10,478 nucleotides of DNA from Acidobacteriota bacterium (GTDB taxonomy: Bacteria; Acidobacteriota; Blastocatellia; Pyrinomonadales; Pyrinomonadaceae): positions 1 through 10,478 of the forward strand of contig JAFBAJ010000281.1 in NCBI GenBank assembly GCA_019247865.1, written 5' to 3'. Shown one piece after another: positions 1 through 6,701 of this stretch. Under the pieces are notes generated by a model. That model ran no database searches. It saw only the letters and a list, made by a program, of their open reading frames with translations, and was not told where the DNA came from. Both the position numbers and the translations under genes were made by a program. Every line of letters begins with the position of its first letter. Positions within the stretch are counted from its first letter, which is position 1.

Positions 1-487
<487 letters not shown>

Positions 488-548
488 TCAATCAACATAA
501 AAATGTTTCGTTCACAAAAAAAGGGTGGCTCGAATCTTTAACGAAAGA

Positions 549-881
549 TTACTTGCCGCCTTTTTTGCTGCTCGACGCCGCGCCCGCGCGCTCGATGATG
601 CCCAGGATCTCGTCCTCGCGCATGATGAGCAGCTCTTCGCCGTCCAGCTTGATCTCTGAGCCGCTGTACTTGCCGAACAAGACGCGGTCGCCGGCCTTCA
701 CGTCCAGGGTCTGACGCGAGCCGTCATCTTTGTATTTGCCCTCGCCGACGGCGACCACTTCGCCCTCCTGCGGCTTCTCTTTGGCGGTGTCAGGGATAAT
801 GATCCCGCCGCGCATCTGCTCGCCCTCTTCGATCCGGCGCACTATCACGCGATCATGCAGGGGTCTGATATTCGTAGCCAT
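549..881 (-). CDS. groES: Co-chaperonin GroES (Hsp10)
   Basis: GroES is the heptameric lid of the GroEL folding chamber. The 110-residue product starts [16 protein letters not shown]. It carries the mobile loop with the GroEL-contacting GGIIIP motif (residues 25-30), followed by the conserved [14 protein letters not shown] stretch and [14 protein letters not shown] (61-74). The family usually ends around residues 95-97, near 'EILGIIE'. This protein continues with about 13 extra residues ([13 protein letters not shown]), a small polar lysine-rich tail. The ATG at 879-881 is preceded by AAGGAG (complement of 894-899), 12 nt away. It is the first gene of the groES-groEL operon. Its leader contains the CIRCE inverted repeat 76 nt upstream of the start codon, so heat-inducible HrcA control is expected. 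Confidence 0.98.
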   Translation of the reverse strand: MATNIRPLHDRVIVRRIEEGEQMRGGIIIPDTAKEKPQEGEVVAVGEGKYKDDGSRQTLDVKAGDRVLFGKYSGSEIKLDGEELLIMREDEILGIIERAGAASSSKKGGK

Positions 882-957
882 AACCTTTTCGCTCTCCTTC
901 TAAGTGTAAGATTACTCGGTACTTGATTGCATTCGCCGACCCGTGCGGATGAAAATG

Positions 958-984
958 TTAGCACTCTTTGTCGACGAGTGCTAA
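958..984 (-). promoter_or_regulatory. CIRCE operator (HrcA binding site)
   Basis: A perfect inverted repeat, TTAGCACTC (958-966), 9-nt spacer, GAGTGCTAA (976-984), matches the canonical CIRCE element in both arms and spacer length. HrcA is known to bind CIRCE and repress groESL and dnaK operons until heat stress. Here the element starts inside the -10 box of the predicted groES promoter and covers the likely transcription start, so repression by blocking polymerase fits. No hrcA gene is in the window. Confidence 0.96.
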
Positions 985-1013
985 AAATAGCTCAGGAGGG
1001 GCCAAAATGTCAA
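984..1013 (-). promoter_or_regulatory. Sigma-70-type promoter of groES-groEL
   Basis: Read on the minus strand there is a perfect -35 box TTGACA (complement of 1008-1013), an 18-nt spacer, and a -10 box TATTTT (complement of 984-989). The -10 box touches the upstream end of the CIRCE element, so transcription would start within the operator. The boxes match consensus 6/6 and 4/6. The housekeeping-type promoter plus CIRCE is the usual arrangement for HrcA-controlled chaperonin operons. Confidence 0.8.
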
Positions 1014-1036
1014 TGCATGTCGGGCTTTAAGGCGAA

Positions 1037-1237
1037 TCAGCGGGTAGCAGCGGGGCGAAAGATTGTCATATCATCGTGAAAGATCGACAAATCACAGCGA
1101 AAGATTGTTATCTCACAGTGAAAGATTGCCATATCCGTAGAAAAGTTCGTTAAATCTGCCTGAAAGTTTGCTATGTCCAGGCGAAAGTTCCTCAATGCAG
1201 TGTGAAAGTCGCTCATATCACTGCAAAAGTCGCTCAT
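1037..1237 (-). CDS. Possible 66-residue heptad-repeat peptide (uncertain coding)
   Basis: This open frame lies over the 21-bp tandem repeats and reads as back-to-back heptads: MSDFCSD, MSDFHTA, LRNFRLD, IANFQAD, LTNFSTD, MAIFHCE, ITIFRCD, LSIFHDD, then MTIFRPAATR. Position a is always Met, Leu or Ile, position d is always Phe, and position g is usually Asp or Glu. That pattern suits an amphipathic helix or Phe-rich coiled coil. The a codons vary (ATG, TTG, ATA, TTA) but always keep T in the middle, which preserves hydrophobicity. Against coding: no well-placed Shine-Dalgarno precedes the ATG at 1235-1237. The heptads continue in frame upstream of that ATG (ASGFHTD, KCSFAGD) without a start codon. 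Any 21-bp repeat yields heptads in every open frame. I do not recognise a family. It sits between the Fis-like gene and groES on the same strand. Confidence 0.35.
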   Translation of the reverse strand: MSDFCSDMSDFHTALRNFRLDIANFQADLTNFSTDMAIFHCEITIFRCDLSIFHDDMTIFRPAATR

Positions 1238-1266
1238 ATCAGTGTGAAAGCCGGAAGCATCTCCCG
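1057..1266. repeat. 21-bp tandem repeat array, ten copies
   Basis: Ten consecutive units of exactly 21 bp start at 1057, 1078, 1099, 1120, 1141, 1162, 1183, 1204, 1225 and 1246, each opening with GAAAG or AAAAG. The typical unit begins GAAAGATTGTCATATCA on the plus strand. A degenerate eleventh unit, beginning CAAAG, may follow at 1267-1287. Neighbouring copies are diverged by substitutions only, with no length change; those at 1204 and 1225 differ at just three positions, indicating recent duplication. The tract is visibly more AT-rich than the flanking genes. There are no spacers between units, so it is not a CRISPR array. Confidence 0.93.
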
Positions 1267-1298
1267 CAAAGGAGCATTTGCGGGAACCTTTTTCTTTT
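1263..1298 (+). terminator. Rho-independent terminator-like hairpin, plus-strand polarity
   Basis: A perfect 8-bp stem CCCGCAAA (1263-1270) / TTTGCGGG (1277-1284) with a 6-nt loop is followed on the plus strand by AACCTTTTTCTTTT. This has the form of an intrinsic terminator for a plus-strand transcript. On the minus strand the same hairpin has no T-run after it, so it would not terminate the Fis-like gene efficiently. All annotated genes nearby are on the minus strand, so the polarity is unexpected. It overlaps the last repeat units. Confidence 0.5.
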
Positions 1299-1303
1299 GA
1301 ATT

Positions 1304-1552
1304 TTAGCGTGTGCGGCGTTTGGTCGAGCGGCTGGCGGCGCGGCGTTCCTGTGCGTCGTAGGCGGCGACGCGTTTGGAGAGCGTGTTGCGGTGGATGCCG
1401 AGGATGGTGGCTGTGCGTGAGAGGTGGTTTTTGTGGCGCGCGAGGGCTTTCTGGATGTAGAGTTTTTCGAACTCGTCGCGTGCCTCGTCGAGCATGATCT
1501 GGCCGTCCAGCATCTCTTCGATCAAGGCTTCAAGGCGGGTGCGTAGTTGCAT
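1304..1552 (-). CDS. Small Fis-type helix-turn-helix protein
   Basis: This 82-residue protein consists mainly of a Fis-family DNA-binding domain. After an acidic helical N-terminus (1-28) comes the C-terminal HTH seen in Fis and at the end of NtrC-type activators: EKLYIQKALARHKNHLSRTA (29-48) followed by ILGIHRNTLSKRV (50-62), with the typical 'A..LGI.R.TL..R' pattern. A basic tail (69-82, five Arg plus Lys) could add DNA contacts. There is no ATPase or receiver domain. It is therefore either a stand-alone nucleoid or regulatory protein or a small accessory regulator; its targets cannot be read from the sequence. GGAGA (complement of 1561-1565) lies 8 nt before the ATG, supporting this start. 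It follows the CvpA-family gene by 43 nt on the same strand and is probably co-transcribed with it. Confidence 0.85.
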   Translation of the reverse strand: MQLRTRLEALIEEMLDGQIMLDEARDEFEKLYIQKALARHKNHLSRTATILGIHRNTLSKRVAAYDAQERRAASRSTKRRTR

Positions 1553-1595
1553 GTAACAGGTCTCCGGTAGCTGTGCTTAATACTGATATAAAATC

Positions 1596-2108
1596 TTACC
1601 CGACCAATTCCTGATAGCTTTCCAGAAAACGCCTGTGCAGGTCTTCGGACGTGAGAGCGGACAGCCAACGCGCACCCGCGGCGAGTAACGGTGCTGTGCG
1701 CGCCTCCGTGACGGAATCGATACGCACCGGAAAGGCCGTCAGCGCCAGATACAGTGCGGAGCAGAACATCAAACCGCGCAAGCCTCCGAAGAGAGCCCCC
1801 AGCACGCGGTCTATCCATTCGAGACGCGCACGCCGCATCCCGCGCGTCACCCAGCGCCCGCACAGGAAGCCCAGGAGAAGCAGCCCGCACGCGATAAGTA
1901 GAAATCCGGCGGCCTGCGCCGCCGCTTCGGATTCGATGAGGCCGATCCCTCTGAGCAGTTCGCCCGCCGCCGCATATCCGCGCGCCGCCAGCAGGAGGCC
2001 GACAACCAGCGCCAACAGCGTCAGCAGCGCGCGCAGCAGACCGCGCAAAGCTCCGGCGATGATAGACGCGCCCACCAGCGCGAACACGATCAAGTCAAAG
2101 AAGGTCAA
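1596..2108 (-). CDS. CvpA family inner-membrane protein
   Basis: The 170-residue hydrophobic protein has the layout of the CvpA family (named for colicin V production; it affects envelope and stress phenotypes, with the biochemical role unsettled). Membrane segments lie at about residues 5-20, 26-43, 66-84 and 105-125. The family signature is present in LEWIDRVLGALFGGLRGL (97-114). The chosen start is TTG (complement of 2106-2108), giving MTFFDLIVFALVG, a typical CvpA N-terminus. An in-frame stop lies four codons upstream, and no ATG occurs before the first membrane helix. The Shine-Dalgarno is weak, and an internal TTG or GTG a few codons later is possible. It lies downstream of purC on the same strand across a 257-nt repeat-filled gap. 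In enterobacteria cvpA sits next to purF, so the purine-gene association is familiar although the partner differs. Confidence 0.88.
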   Translation of the reverse strand: MTFFDLIVFALVGASIIAGALRGLLRALLTLLALVVGLLLAARGYAAAGELLRGIGLIESEAAAQAAGFLLIACGLLLLGFLCGRWVTRGMRRARLEWIDRVLGALFGGLRGLMFCSALYLALTAFPVRIDSVTEARTAPLLAAGARWLSALTSEDLHRRFLESYQELVG

Positions 2109-2156
2109 GCTCAGATCTCAAATCCTCAGAAGCTGTATGAAAGAGCCGCTGGCTTC

Positions 2157-2265
2157 AGCTCCGTCAGGAGCCGGATGTTTAGAGCCTCAAGCCGCCACCC
2201 GTCATCCCGGCTCTTTTAGGAGCGACATATTCCGCTCCTGACGGAGCTCAATCACGGGTGGTGGC
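2157..2265. repeat. REP-like palindromic repeats in opposed orientations
   Basis: The hairpin word GCTCCGTCAGGAGC occurs at 2158-2171 and in inverse as GCTCCTGACGGAGC at 2234-2247. The wider arms 2157-2175 and 2231-2248 match except for one missing base. A variant word, GGAGCGACATATTCCGCTCC (2219-2238), overlaps the second copy. A second pair, 2191-2202 and 2254-2265, matches 11 of 12 bases as an inverted repeat and interlocks with the first. The first copy is followed by ATGTTTAGAG, similar to the ATGTTTATAG tail of the adjacent 26-bp units. The layout resembles paired REP/BIME elements of intergenic DNA. Confidence 0.75.
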
Positions 2266-2277
2266 TGACGGGCTATA

Positions 2278-2355
2278 AACATTGCGCCGCTCTGCGGCCT
2301 TTCAACATTGCGCCGCTCTGCGGCCTTTCAACATTGCGCCGCTCTGCGGCTTTTC
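2278..2355. repeat. Three 26-bp tandem hairpin repeats downstream of purC
   Basis: Three head-to-tail 26-bp units occupy 2278-2303, 2304-2329 and 2330-2355. The first two are identical and the third differs by one base. Each holds the palindrome GCCGCTCTGCGGC, a 5-bp stem with a 3-nt loop. On the minus strand, the direction of purC, the last unit reads into ATGTTTATAG, linking it to the neighbouring REP-like element. They begin 10 nt after the purC stop codon, so the purC mRNA 3' end would carry three small hairpins. Confidence 0.92.
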
Positions 2356-2365
2356 AAACAGCTTC

Positions 2366-3262
2366 TTAAAGCTCTTTTCCGGTGAGCAGGCGGTACGCTT
2401 CCAGGTAACGCTCGGTGGTCGCGTCGGCCACCTCCTGCGGCAGCGGCGGCGCGGGCGGCGTCTTGTCCCAATCGAGCGATTCGAGATAGTCGCGCACGAA
2501 CTGCTTGTCGAAAGAGGGCTGCGAGCGGCCCGGCTCGTACTCGTCCGCAGGCCAGAAGCGCGAAGAGTCCGGCGTCAGGGCTTCGTCGATCAGGATGATG
2601 TTGCCTTCGCCGTCGCGGCCGAACTCGAACTTCGTATCGGCGATGATGATGCCGCGACTGCGCGCGTACTCGCTCGCCTCTTGGTAGAGACGCAGCGACG
2701 TGTCGCGTAAAGCCTCGGTCACCTCTGCGCCGACGATGTCGCGCATCTGCGCCTCGCTGATGTTCTCGTCGTGCCCCTCTTCGGCCTTCGTCGCGGGCGT
2801 GAAGATGGGCTCGGGCAACTGGTCTGATTCGCGCAGGTTCTCGGGCAGGCGATGGCCGCAGACCTCGCCCGTGCGCTTGTAGTCTTTCCAGCCGGAGCCG
2901 ACCAGATAACCACGCACGACGCACTCGACCGGAAAGACATCCGTGCGCCGGACGTACATCGTGCGTCCACGCAAGACCTCCGCGTGCTGCCGTACGACTT
3001 CGGGCATCTCTTCGACGTTGGCCGTGAGCAGGTGATGCGGCGTGATCTCTTTCAGCCGCTCGAACCAGAAGCCGGAGAGCGCGGTCAGGACTTCGCCCTT
3101 GCGCGCGATCGGCGTCGGCAGGATACAGTCGAACGCAGAGATGCGGTCGGTGGCGATGATCAGGAAATGTTCTGCGTCAACAGCGTAGACATCACGCACC
3201 TTGCCCCTGCGCGAAAGCGACAGTCCGGCGAGCGATGTTTGCATAACAGGCGTAGCTGCCAT
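2366..3262 (-). CDS. purC: Phosphoribosylaminoimidazole-succinocarboxamide synthase (SAICAR synthetase)
   Basis: PurC joins CAIR and aspartate using ATP to make SAICAR, a late step of de novo purine (IMP) synthesis in the cytosol. The 298-residue protein is of the long bacterial/yeast-like form. It shows the N-terminal nucleotide loop RRGKVRDVY (18-26), ATDRISAFD (37-45), the first family signature VVRGYLVGSGWKDY (115-128), the second signature IIIADTKFEFG (205-215), and DEALTPDSSRFW (226-237). No key motif is missing. The ATG at 3260-3262 gives MAATPVMQTSLAGL. An internal ATG six codons later is an alternative, and neither has a clear Shine-Dalgarno. It lies upstream of the CvpA-family gene on the same strand and is followed directly by three 26-bp hairpin repeats. 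No other pur genes are in the window. Confidence 0.97.
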   Translation of the reverse strand: MAATPVMQTSLAGLSLSRRGKVRDVYAVDAEHFLIIATDRISAFDCILPTPIARKGEVLTALSGFWFERLKEITPHHLLTANVEEMPEVVRQHAEVLRGRTMYVRRTDVFPVECVVRGYLVGSGWKDYKRTGEVCGHRLPENLRESDQLPEPIFTPATKAEEGHDENISEAQMRDIVGAEVTEALRDTSLRLYQEASEYARSRGIIIADTKFEFGRDGEGNIILIDEALTPDSSRFWPADEYEPGRSQPSFDKQFVRDYLESLDWDKTPPAPPLPQEVADATTERYLEAYRLLTGKEL

Positions 3263-3374
3263 TTGATTAAGCTCGATTCAACGGCGGAATTAAACTAGCG
3301 TTTTGAAAAAGAGGCGAGCCGGATTTTGCTCGCACGCGATGAGGTTTGTCAAGGCACAGAAAGAGTTGGTCATG

Positions 3375-3494
3375 GGTCAGTCTGAAAAATCAAACTAAAG
3401 AATCTCACGCAAAGGCGCAAAGACGCAAAGAAAGACATAGAAGCTTTTCTTTGCGTCTTTGCGCCTTTGCGTGAAATTGTTTTTGAAACTGACC
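3375..3494. repeat. Long intergenic palindrome built from a GCAAAG 8-mer array
   Basis: A perfect 29-bp inverted repeat (3405-3433 and 3446-3474) with a 12-nt loop lies between the DinB-fold gene and purC. Each arm is a short tandem series of (A/G)CGCAAAG words. Outside it, imperfect complementarity continues to terminal GGTCAGT (3375-3381) and ACTGACC (3488-3494), so the whole 120-bp unit is bounded by inverted ends like a miniature mobile element. No target-site duplication is evident. It starts 9 nt after the DinB-fold stop codon in the direction of transcription and could fold in the mRNA 3' end. Confidence 0.88.
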
Positions 3495-3503
3495 TGCTAC
3501 CAT

Positions 3504-3977
3504 TTATGACAGCGCTTCTTTCAGTCGTCGAATCTGCGCCGCGTGGTTGTGTGCGTGGGCGGCGTAAATCCTGAGCCAGTCTTCGGGCGTGTAGCGTCCG
3601 TGCTCCGTGTGCCAGCCCTCGCGCGCCCAGTCCTCTTCGGTCATGCGCGCGAGCACCTGCGCGGTCACTTCGCGCGCGCCGCGAAAGGCTGTCAGCGCGG
3701 GCGCGATGTCGCGCTCGTTGTAACTGAGGCGCGCGGCGTAGGAGTCCTGATCGTAGCCGTAGATCACCGGGCGCTCTTCGGCCAGCAGGCGGCGCAATCG
3801 GAGCGCGCTCGCCATCTCGCTGTCGGCCAGGTGCTGCACGATCTCGCACGCGCTCCACTTGCCGGGCAAGGGATGTGCGGTCAACGCCTCCGCCGGAAAT
3901 TCCGCGAGCATGCGCGCGACCTCGTCCGGCCCATCCGCGTATCTGGCGATCAGGTTCTGTCTCTCTTCGGGAGTCAT
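3504..3977 (-). CDS. DinB-superfamily (DinB_2 / YfiT-like) metal-dependent protein
   Basis: This 157-residue protein has the four-helix-bundle pattern of the DinB/YfiT superfamily, which includes thiol transferases (bacillithiol, mycothiol, glutathione) and many uncharacterised enzymes. The three expected metal ligands are visible: His49 in VQHLADSE (48-54 region) and His141 and His145 in AAHAHNHAAQI. The preceding KWSACEIVQHL matches the 'W...E...HL' family motif. The substrate cannot be assigned. The ATG at 3975-3977 is supported by AAGGA (complement of 3988-3992) 10 nt upstream. It is transcribed away from the M1 peptidase gene across a 160-nt divergent region and towards purC. A frame extension up to 4047 exists, but it lacks a ribosome site and differs from this frame. 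Confidence 0.87.
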   Translation of the reverse strand: MTPEERQNLIARYADGPDEVARMLAEFPAEALTAHPLPGKWSACEIVQHLADSEMASALRLRRLLAEERPVIYGYDQDSYAARLSYNERDIAPALTAFRGAREVTAQVLARMTEEDWAREGWHTEHGRYTPEDWLRIYAAHAHNHAAQIRRLKEALS

Positions 3978-4137
3978 CGGTGGTGCTTCCTTTCCAAATT
4001 TTCGGAATATAAGAGCGAGAAAAAATTTCGTGCGTGTCCGGCTGCATGAGTCGAATCGCTCTGCTTCGTTGTATATTACATCGAGCGGCTGCGCGTAAAG
4101 TTAAGTTTGTAAAATTATCAGGTGCGGGGAAAGTTCT

Positions 4138-6699
4138 ATGTCATCAACACACACACGGTCGTCGAAAGCCTTGAGCCTGCTGCTCGTCCTGCTCTTCATC
4201 TTCGCGCCGCTCGCAGCGACCGTCGCGCAGACCACTTTGCGCGCGAGGCCGCTGCCGCCGACGCAGTATATTCCGAGCCGCGATTACGACATGCGCCACA
4301 TCGCGCTCGACCTGCGCTTTGACTGGGAGCGCGAGCAGGCTTTGGGAACCGCGACGATCAGCTTCGCGCCGCTCACGGACGATCTCAAGCAGGTCGAGTT
4401 CGACGCCGCGAACATGACTTTCAGCTCGGTCAAGCTGTCTGGCGGCGCGCCGCTCCAATACGTGACGGACGCGCCGCACGAGAAGCTGCGCGTGACGCTC
4501 GACCGTGCGTATCAAACGTCGGACGTGCTGACAATCGTCATCGCTTATCACACCAACGGGCCGACGCCGCAGTCCCTCGTCGGCAACGGCGGCCTGACCT
4601 TCATCAAGCCGACGAAGGAGGAGCCGAACCGGCCGCGCCAGATCTGGTCGCAGGGCGAAGCCGAATGGAACCATCAGTGGTTTCCGTGCTTTGACCACCC
4701 GAACGATTTTGCGACCACCGAGACGACCGCGACCGTCGAGAAACCACTGATGGTCATCTCGAACGGCAAGCTGATCGAGAAGAAGCTGAACCCGGACGGC
4801 ACGCAAACCTTTCACTGGCGCATGGACGAGCCGCACGCCAGCTACCTGACCTCCATCGTCGTCGGCGAGTTCGCCACCATCGAGCAGCAGCAAGGCAATG
4901 TCCCGATCCTGAGCTACGTCTACACGAATCAGGTCGAGGAAGGGAAGGTCACGGTCGCGCGCGTCCCCGAAATGATGAAGTACTTTGAAGAGCGGACGGG
5001 CATCAAGTTCCCGAACGCGAAGTACGGGCAGGCGTTCGTCTACGGTTTCGGCGGCGGGATGGAGAACATCACCGCGACGACGATGTCGGATCAGACGATC
5101 CACGACGCGCGGACGGAGCTCGACCGGACGCAGGACGACCTGCTCTCGCACGAGCTGGCGCACTCCTGGTTCGGCGACTATGTGACGTGCCGGAGCTGGG
5201 CCGATATCTGGCTCAACGAGAGCTTCGCCTCGTACTTCGAGGGAGTCTGGAACGAGCATCATCTGGGGCGCGACGACTTTCTTTATCTGGATGTCAGGAA
5301 CAATCAGGACGGATACCTCAACGCGTGGCGGCAGGGCGTGCGGCGTCCCATCGTGACCAAAAATTACAGAGACCCGGACGCGGTCTTTGATGTCTACGCG
5401 TATCCGCGCGGCGCGGCCGTCCTGCACATGCTGCGCAAAGTCCTCGGCGAAGAGCAGTGGTGGCGCGCGATCAACCATTACCTGCGCAAGTATCCGCACC
5501 AGCCCGTCGAGACGGAGCAGTTTCGCATCGCCATAGAGGAATCCACAGGCCAGCCGCTCGAATGGTTCTTCGACGAATGGGTCTACCAGATGGGGCATCC
5601 AATCTTTCGCGTGACGCAGGATTATGACGCGGCGTCGAAGACCCTCACGCTCAAGGTCAGGCAGGAGCAGCAGGTGGATGCTGAGAACGCTTACCCGCAG
5701 ACGAAGCTCTTCCAGATGCCGGTCGAGATCGAGATCGGCACGAGCGGAAAGACGCGCATCGAGCGCATCATGGTCGAGCCTAAGCAGGAGCAGTCGTACA
5801 CCTTCGCGTTGGACTCCGAACCGCTGCTCGTCAACTTCGACTACGGCGGGACGCTGATCAAAGAGGTGACGTTTGAGAAGACGACCGACGCGCTCCTCTA
5901 CCAGTTGAAGAATGATGAAGACATGCTGGGGCGGATGTGGGCTTTGGAGCAGCTCGCGGCGCGGGCTAAGGGAAACGGACTGGCCGCAGCCGAGAAGCAG
6001 CGCATGGTTGAGGCCATCGGCGCGAGCTTGAAGGAGGACAAGTTCTGGGGGATGAGAGAGCAGGCGGCGGAAGCCCTGAGCGACCTCAAGGAAGAGGAGG
6101 CGCGTGCGGCGCTGCTCCTGGGCACGAAGGACAGGGAAGCGCGCGTACGCACGGCCGCGGTCACGTCGCTCGCTTCGATCACAGACACGGCGCTCGCGCC
6201 GCTCTACACGGAGCTTCTGAACGACCGGAGCTATAATACGATCAAGGCCGCGGCGCAGGCGCTCGGCCGGACGAAAGGCGCTGGAGCGTTCGAGGCGCTC
6301 TCGCGGCTGGCGTCCGCGCCGTCATGGCGCGACACGACGCGGGCTGCGGCTTTGAACGGCCTGGCGCAGCTCGGCGACGCGCGCGCACTTGAGCTTGGGA
6401 TACGATACAGCGGCGGCGTTGAGCCGCGAGACGTGCGGCTGGCGGCCATCAACCTGCTGAGCGCGGTGGGCAAAAATGACCCCCGCGTCTTTCCGATCAT
6501 CTCGGAAGCCTTCACGCGGGCCATCTCTTCGGGCAGCACTTCGCTCACCAATGCGACCGCCGGCGCGCTCGTCAACCTCGGCGACCAGCGCGCACTGCAA
6601 GTCTTTCAGACGGCGCGCAGTACGGCTAAACGCCCTGAATTCCAGTTCTTAATCAACCAGTTCGAGCAGCAGTTGAAGCGCAAAAGCGGCGGGCAGTAG
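4138..6699 (+). CDS. Secreted M1-family zinc aminopeptidase with C-terminal HEAT-like region
   Basis: This 853-residue protein removes N-terminal residues from peptides, probably in the periplasm or outside the cell. A signal peptide is visible: basic Arg7-Lys10, hydrophobic 11-27, and likely cleavage in ATVA|QTT near residue 30. The M1 (gluzincin) landmarks follow in order: the substrate-binding GGGMEN (305-310), the zinc site HELAH (338-342) with the third ligand Glu361 exactly 18 residues later, and the catalytic Tyr422 in YPRG. A beta-rich domain follows (about 485-580). Residues 595-845 form helical repeats of HEAT/armadillo type, for example AREARVRTAAVTSLASI-like segments near 665-681 and TRAAALNGLAQLGDARAL (734-751). 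GGGGA (4126-4130) lies 7 nt before the ATG. It is divergent from the DinB-fold gene and followed by a long palindrome. Exact peptide specificity is unknown. Confidence 0.95.
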   Translation: MSSTHTRSSKALSLLLVLLFIFAPLAATVAQTTLRARPLPPTQYIPSRDYDMRHIALDLRFDWEREQALGTATISFAPLTDDLKQVEFDAANMTFSSVKLSGGAPLQYVTDAPHEKLRVTLDRAYQTSDVLTIVIAYHTNGPTPQSLVGNGGLTFIKPTKEEPNRPRQIWSQGEAEWNHQWFPCFDHPNDFATTETTATVEKPLMVISNGKLIEKKLNPDGTQTFHWRMDEPHASYLTSIVVGEFATIEQQQGNVPILSYVYTNQVEEGKVTVARVPEMMKYFEERTGIKFPNAKYGQAFVYGFGGGMENITATTMSDQTIHDARTELDRTQDDLLSHELAHSWFGDYVTCRSWADIWLNESFASYFEGVWNEHHLGRDDFLYLDVRNNQDGYLNAWRQGVRRPIVTKNYRDPDAVFDVYAYPRGAAVLHMLRKVLGEEQWWRAINHYLRKYPHQPVETEQFRIAIEESTGQPLEWFFDEWVYQMGHPIFRVTQDYDAASKTLTLKVRQEQQVDAENAYPQTKLFQMPVEIEIGTSGKTRIERIMVEPKQEQSYTFALDSEPLLVNFDYGGTLIKEVTFEKTTDALLYQLKNDEDMLGRMWALEQLAARAKGNGLAAAEKQRMVEAIGASLKEDKFWGMREQAAEALSDLKEEEARAALLLGTKDREARVRTAAVTSLASITDTALAPLYTELLNDRSYNTIKAAAQALGRTKGAGAFEALSRLASAPSWRDTTRAAALNGLAQLGDARALELGIRYSGGVEPRDVRLAAINLLSAVGKNDPRVFPIISEAFTRAISSGSTSLTNATAGALVNLGDQRALQVFQTARSTAKRPEFQFLINQFEQQLKRKSGGQ

Positions 6700-6701
6700 G
6701 C

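Noticed and set aside
994..1030. Perfect AGGAGG, 7-nt spacing, then ATG opening a 7-residue frame (MSMHVGL) on the plus strand, with the same frame continuing open through four 21-bp repeats after one TAA.
   Set aside because: It lies inside the groES promoter spacer on the opposite strand, is stopped after seven codons, and no plus-strand promoter was found. Likely chance.
1057..1287. CRISPR array
   Set aside because: Units are contiguous 21-bp diverged tandem copies with no spacers and no cas genes.
2282..2710. Plus-strand frame over the 26-bp repeats and the end of purC
   Set aside because: The N-terminus is only translated tandem repeat and the remainder is antisense to purC.
3370..4047. 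225-residue minus-strand frame overlapping the DinB-fold gene
   Set aside because: It is out of frame with a clear DinB-fold protein, Arg/Ala-rich shadow sequence, and its 3' part translates the intergenic palindrome.
3978..4137. Divergent promoters between the DinB-fold and M1 peptidase genes
   Set aside because: TATATT (4072-4077) and TAAAAT (4110-4115) look like -10 boxes but neither has an acceptable -35 box at 16-18 nt, so no site was called.
4144..5598. 484-residue minus-strand frame opposite the M1 peptidase
   Set aside because: Antisense shadow of the peptidase coding region. Composition is Arg/Val/Asp-rich without motifs.
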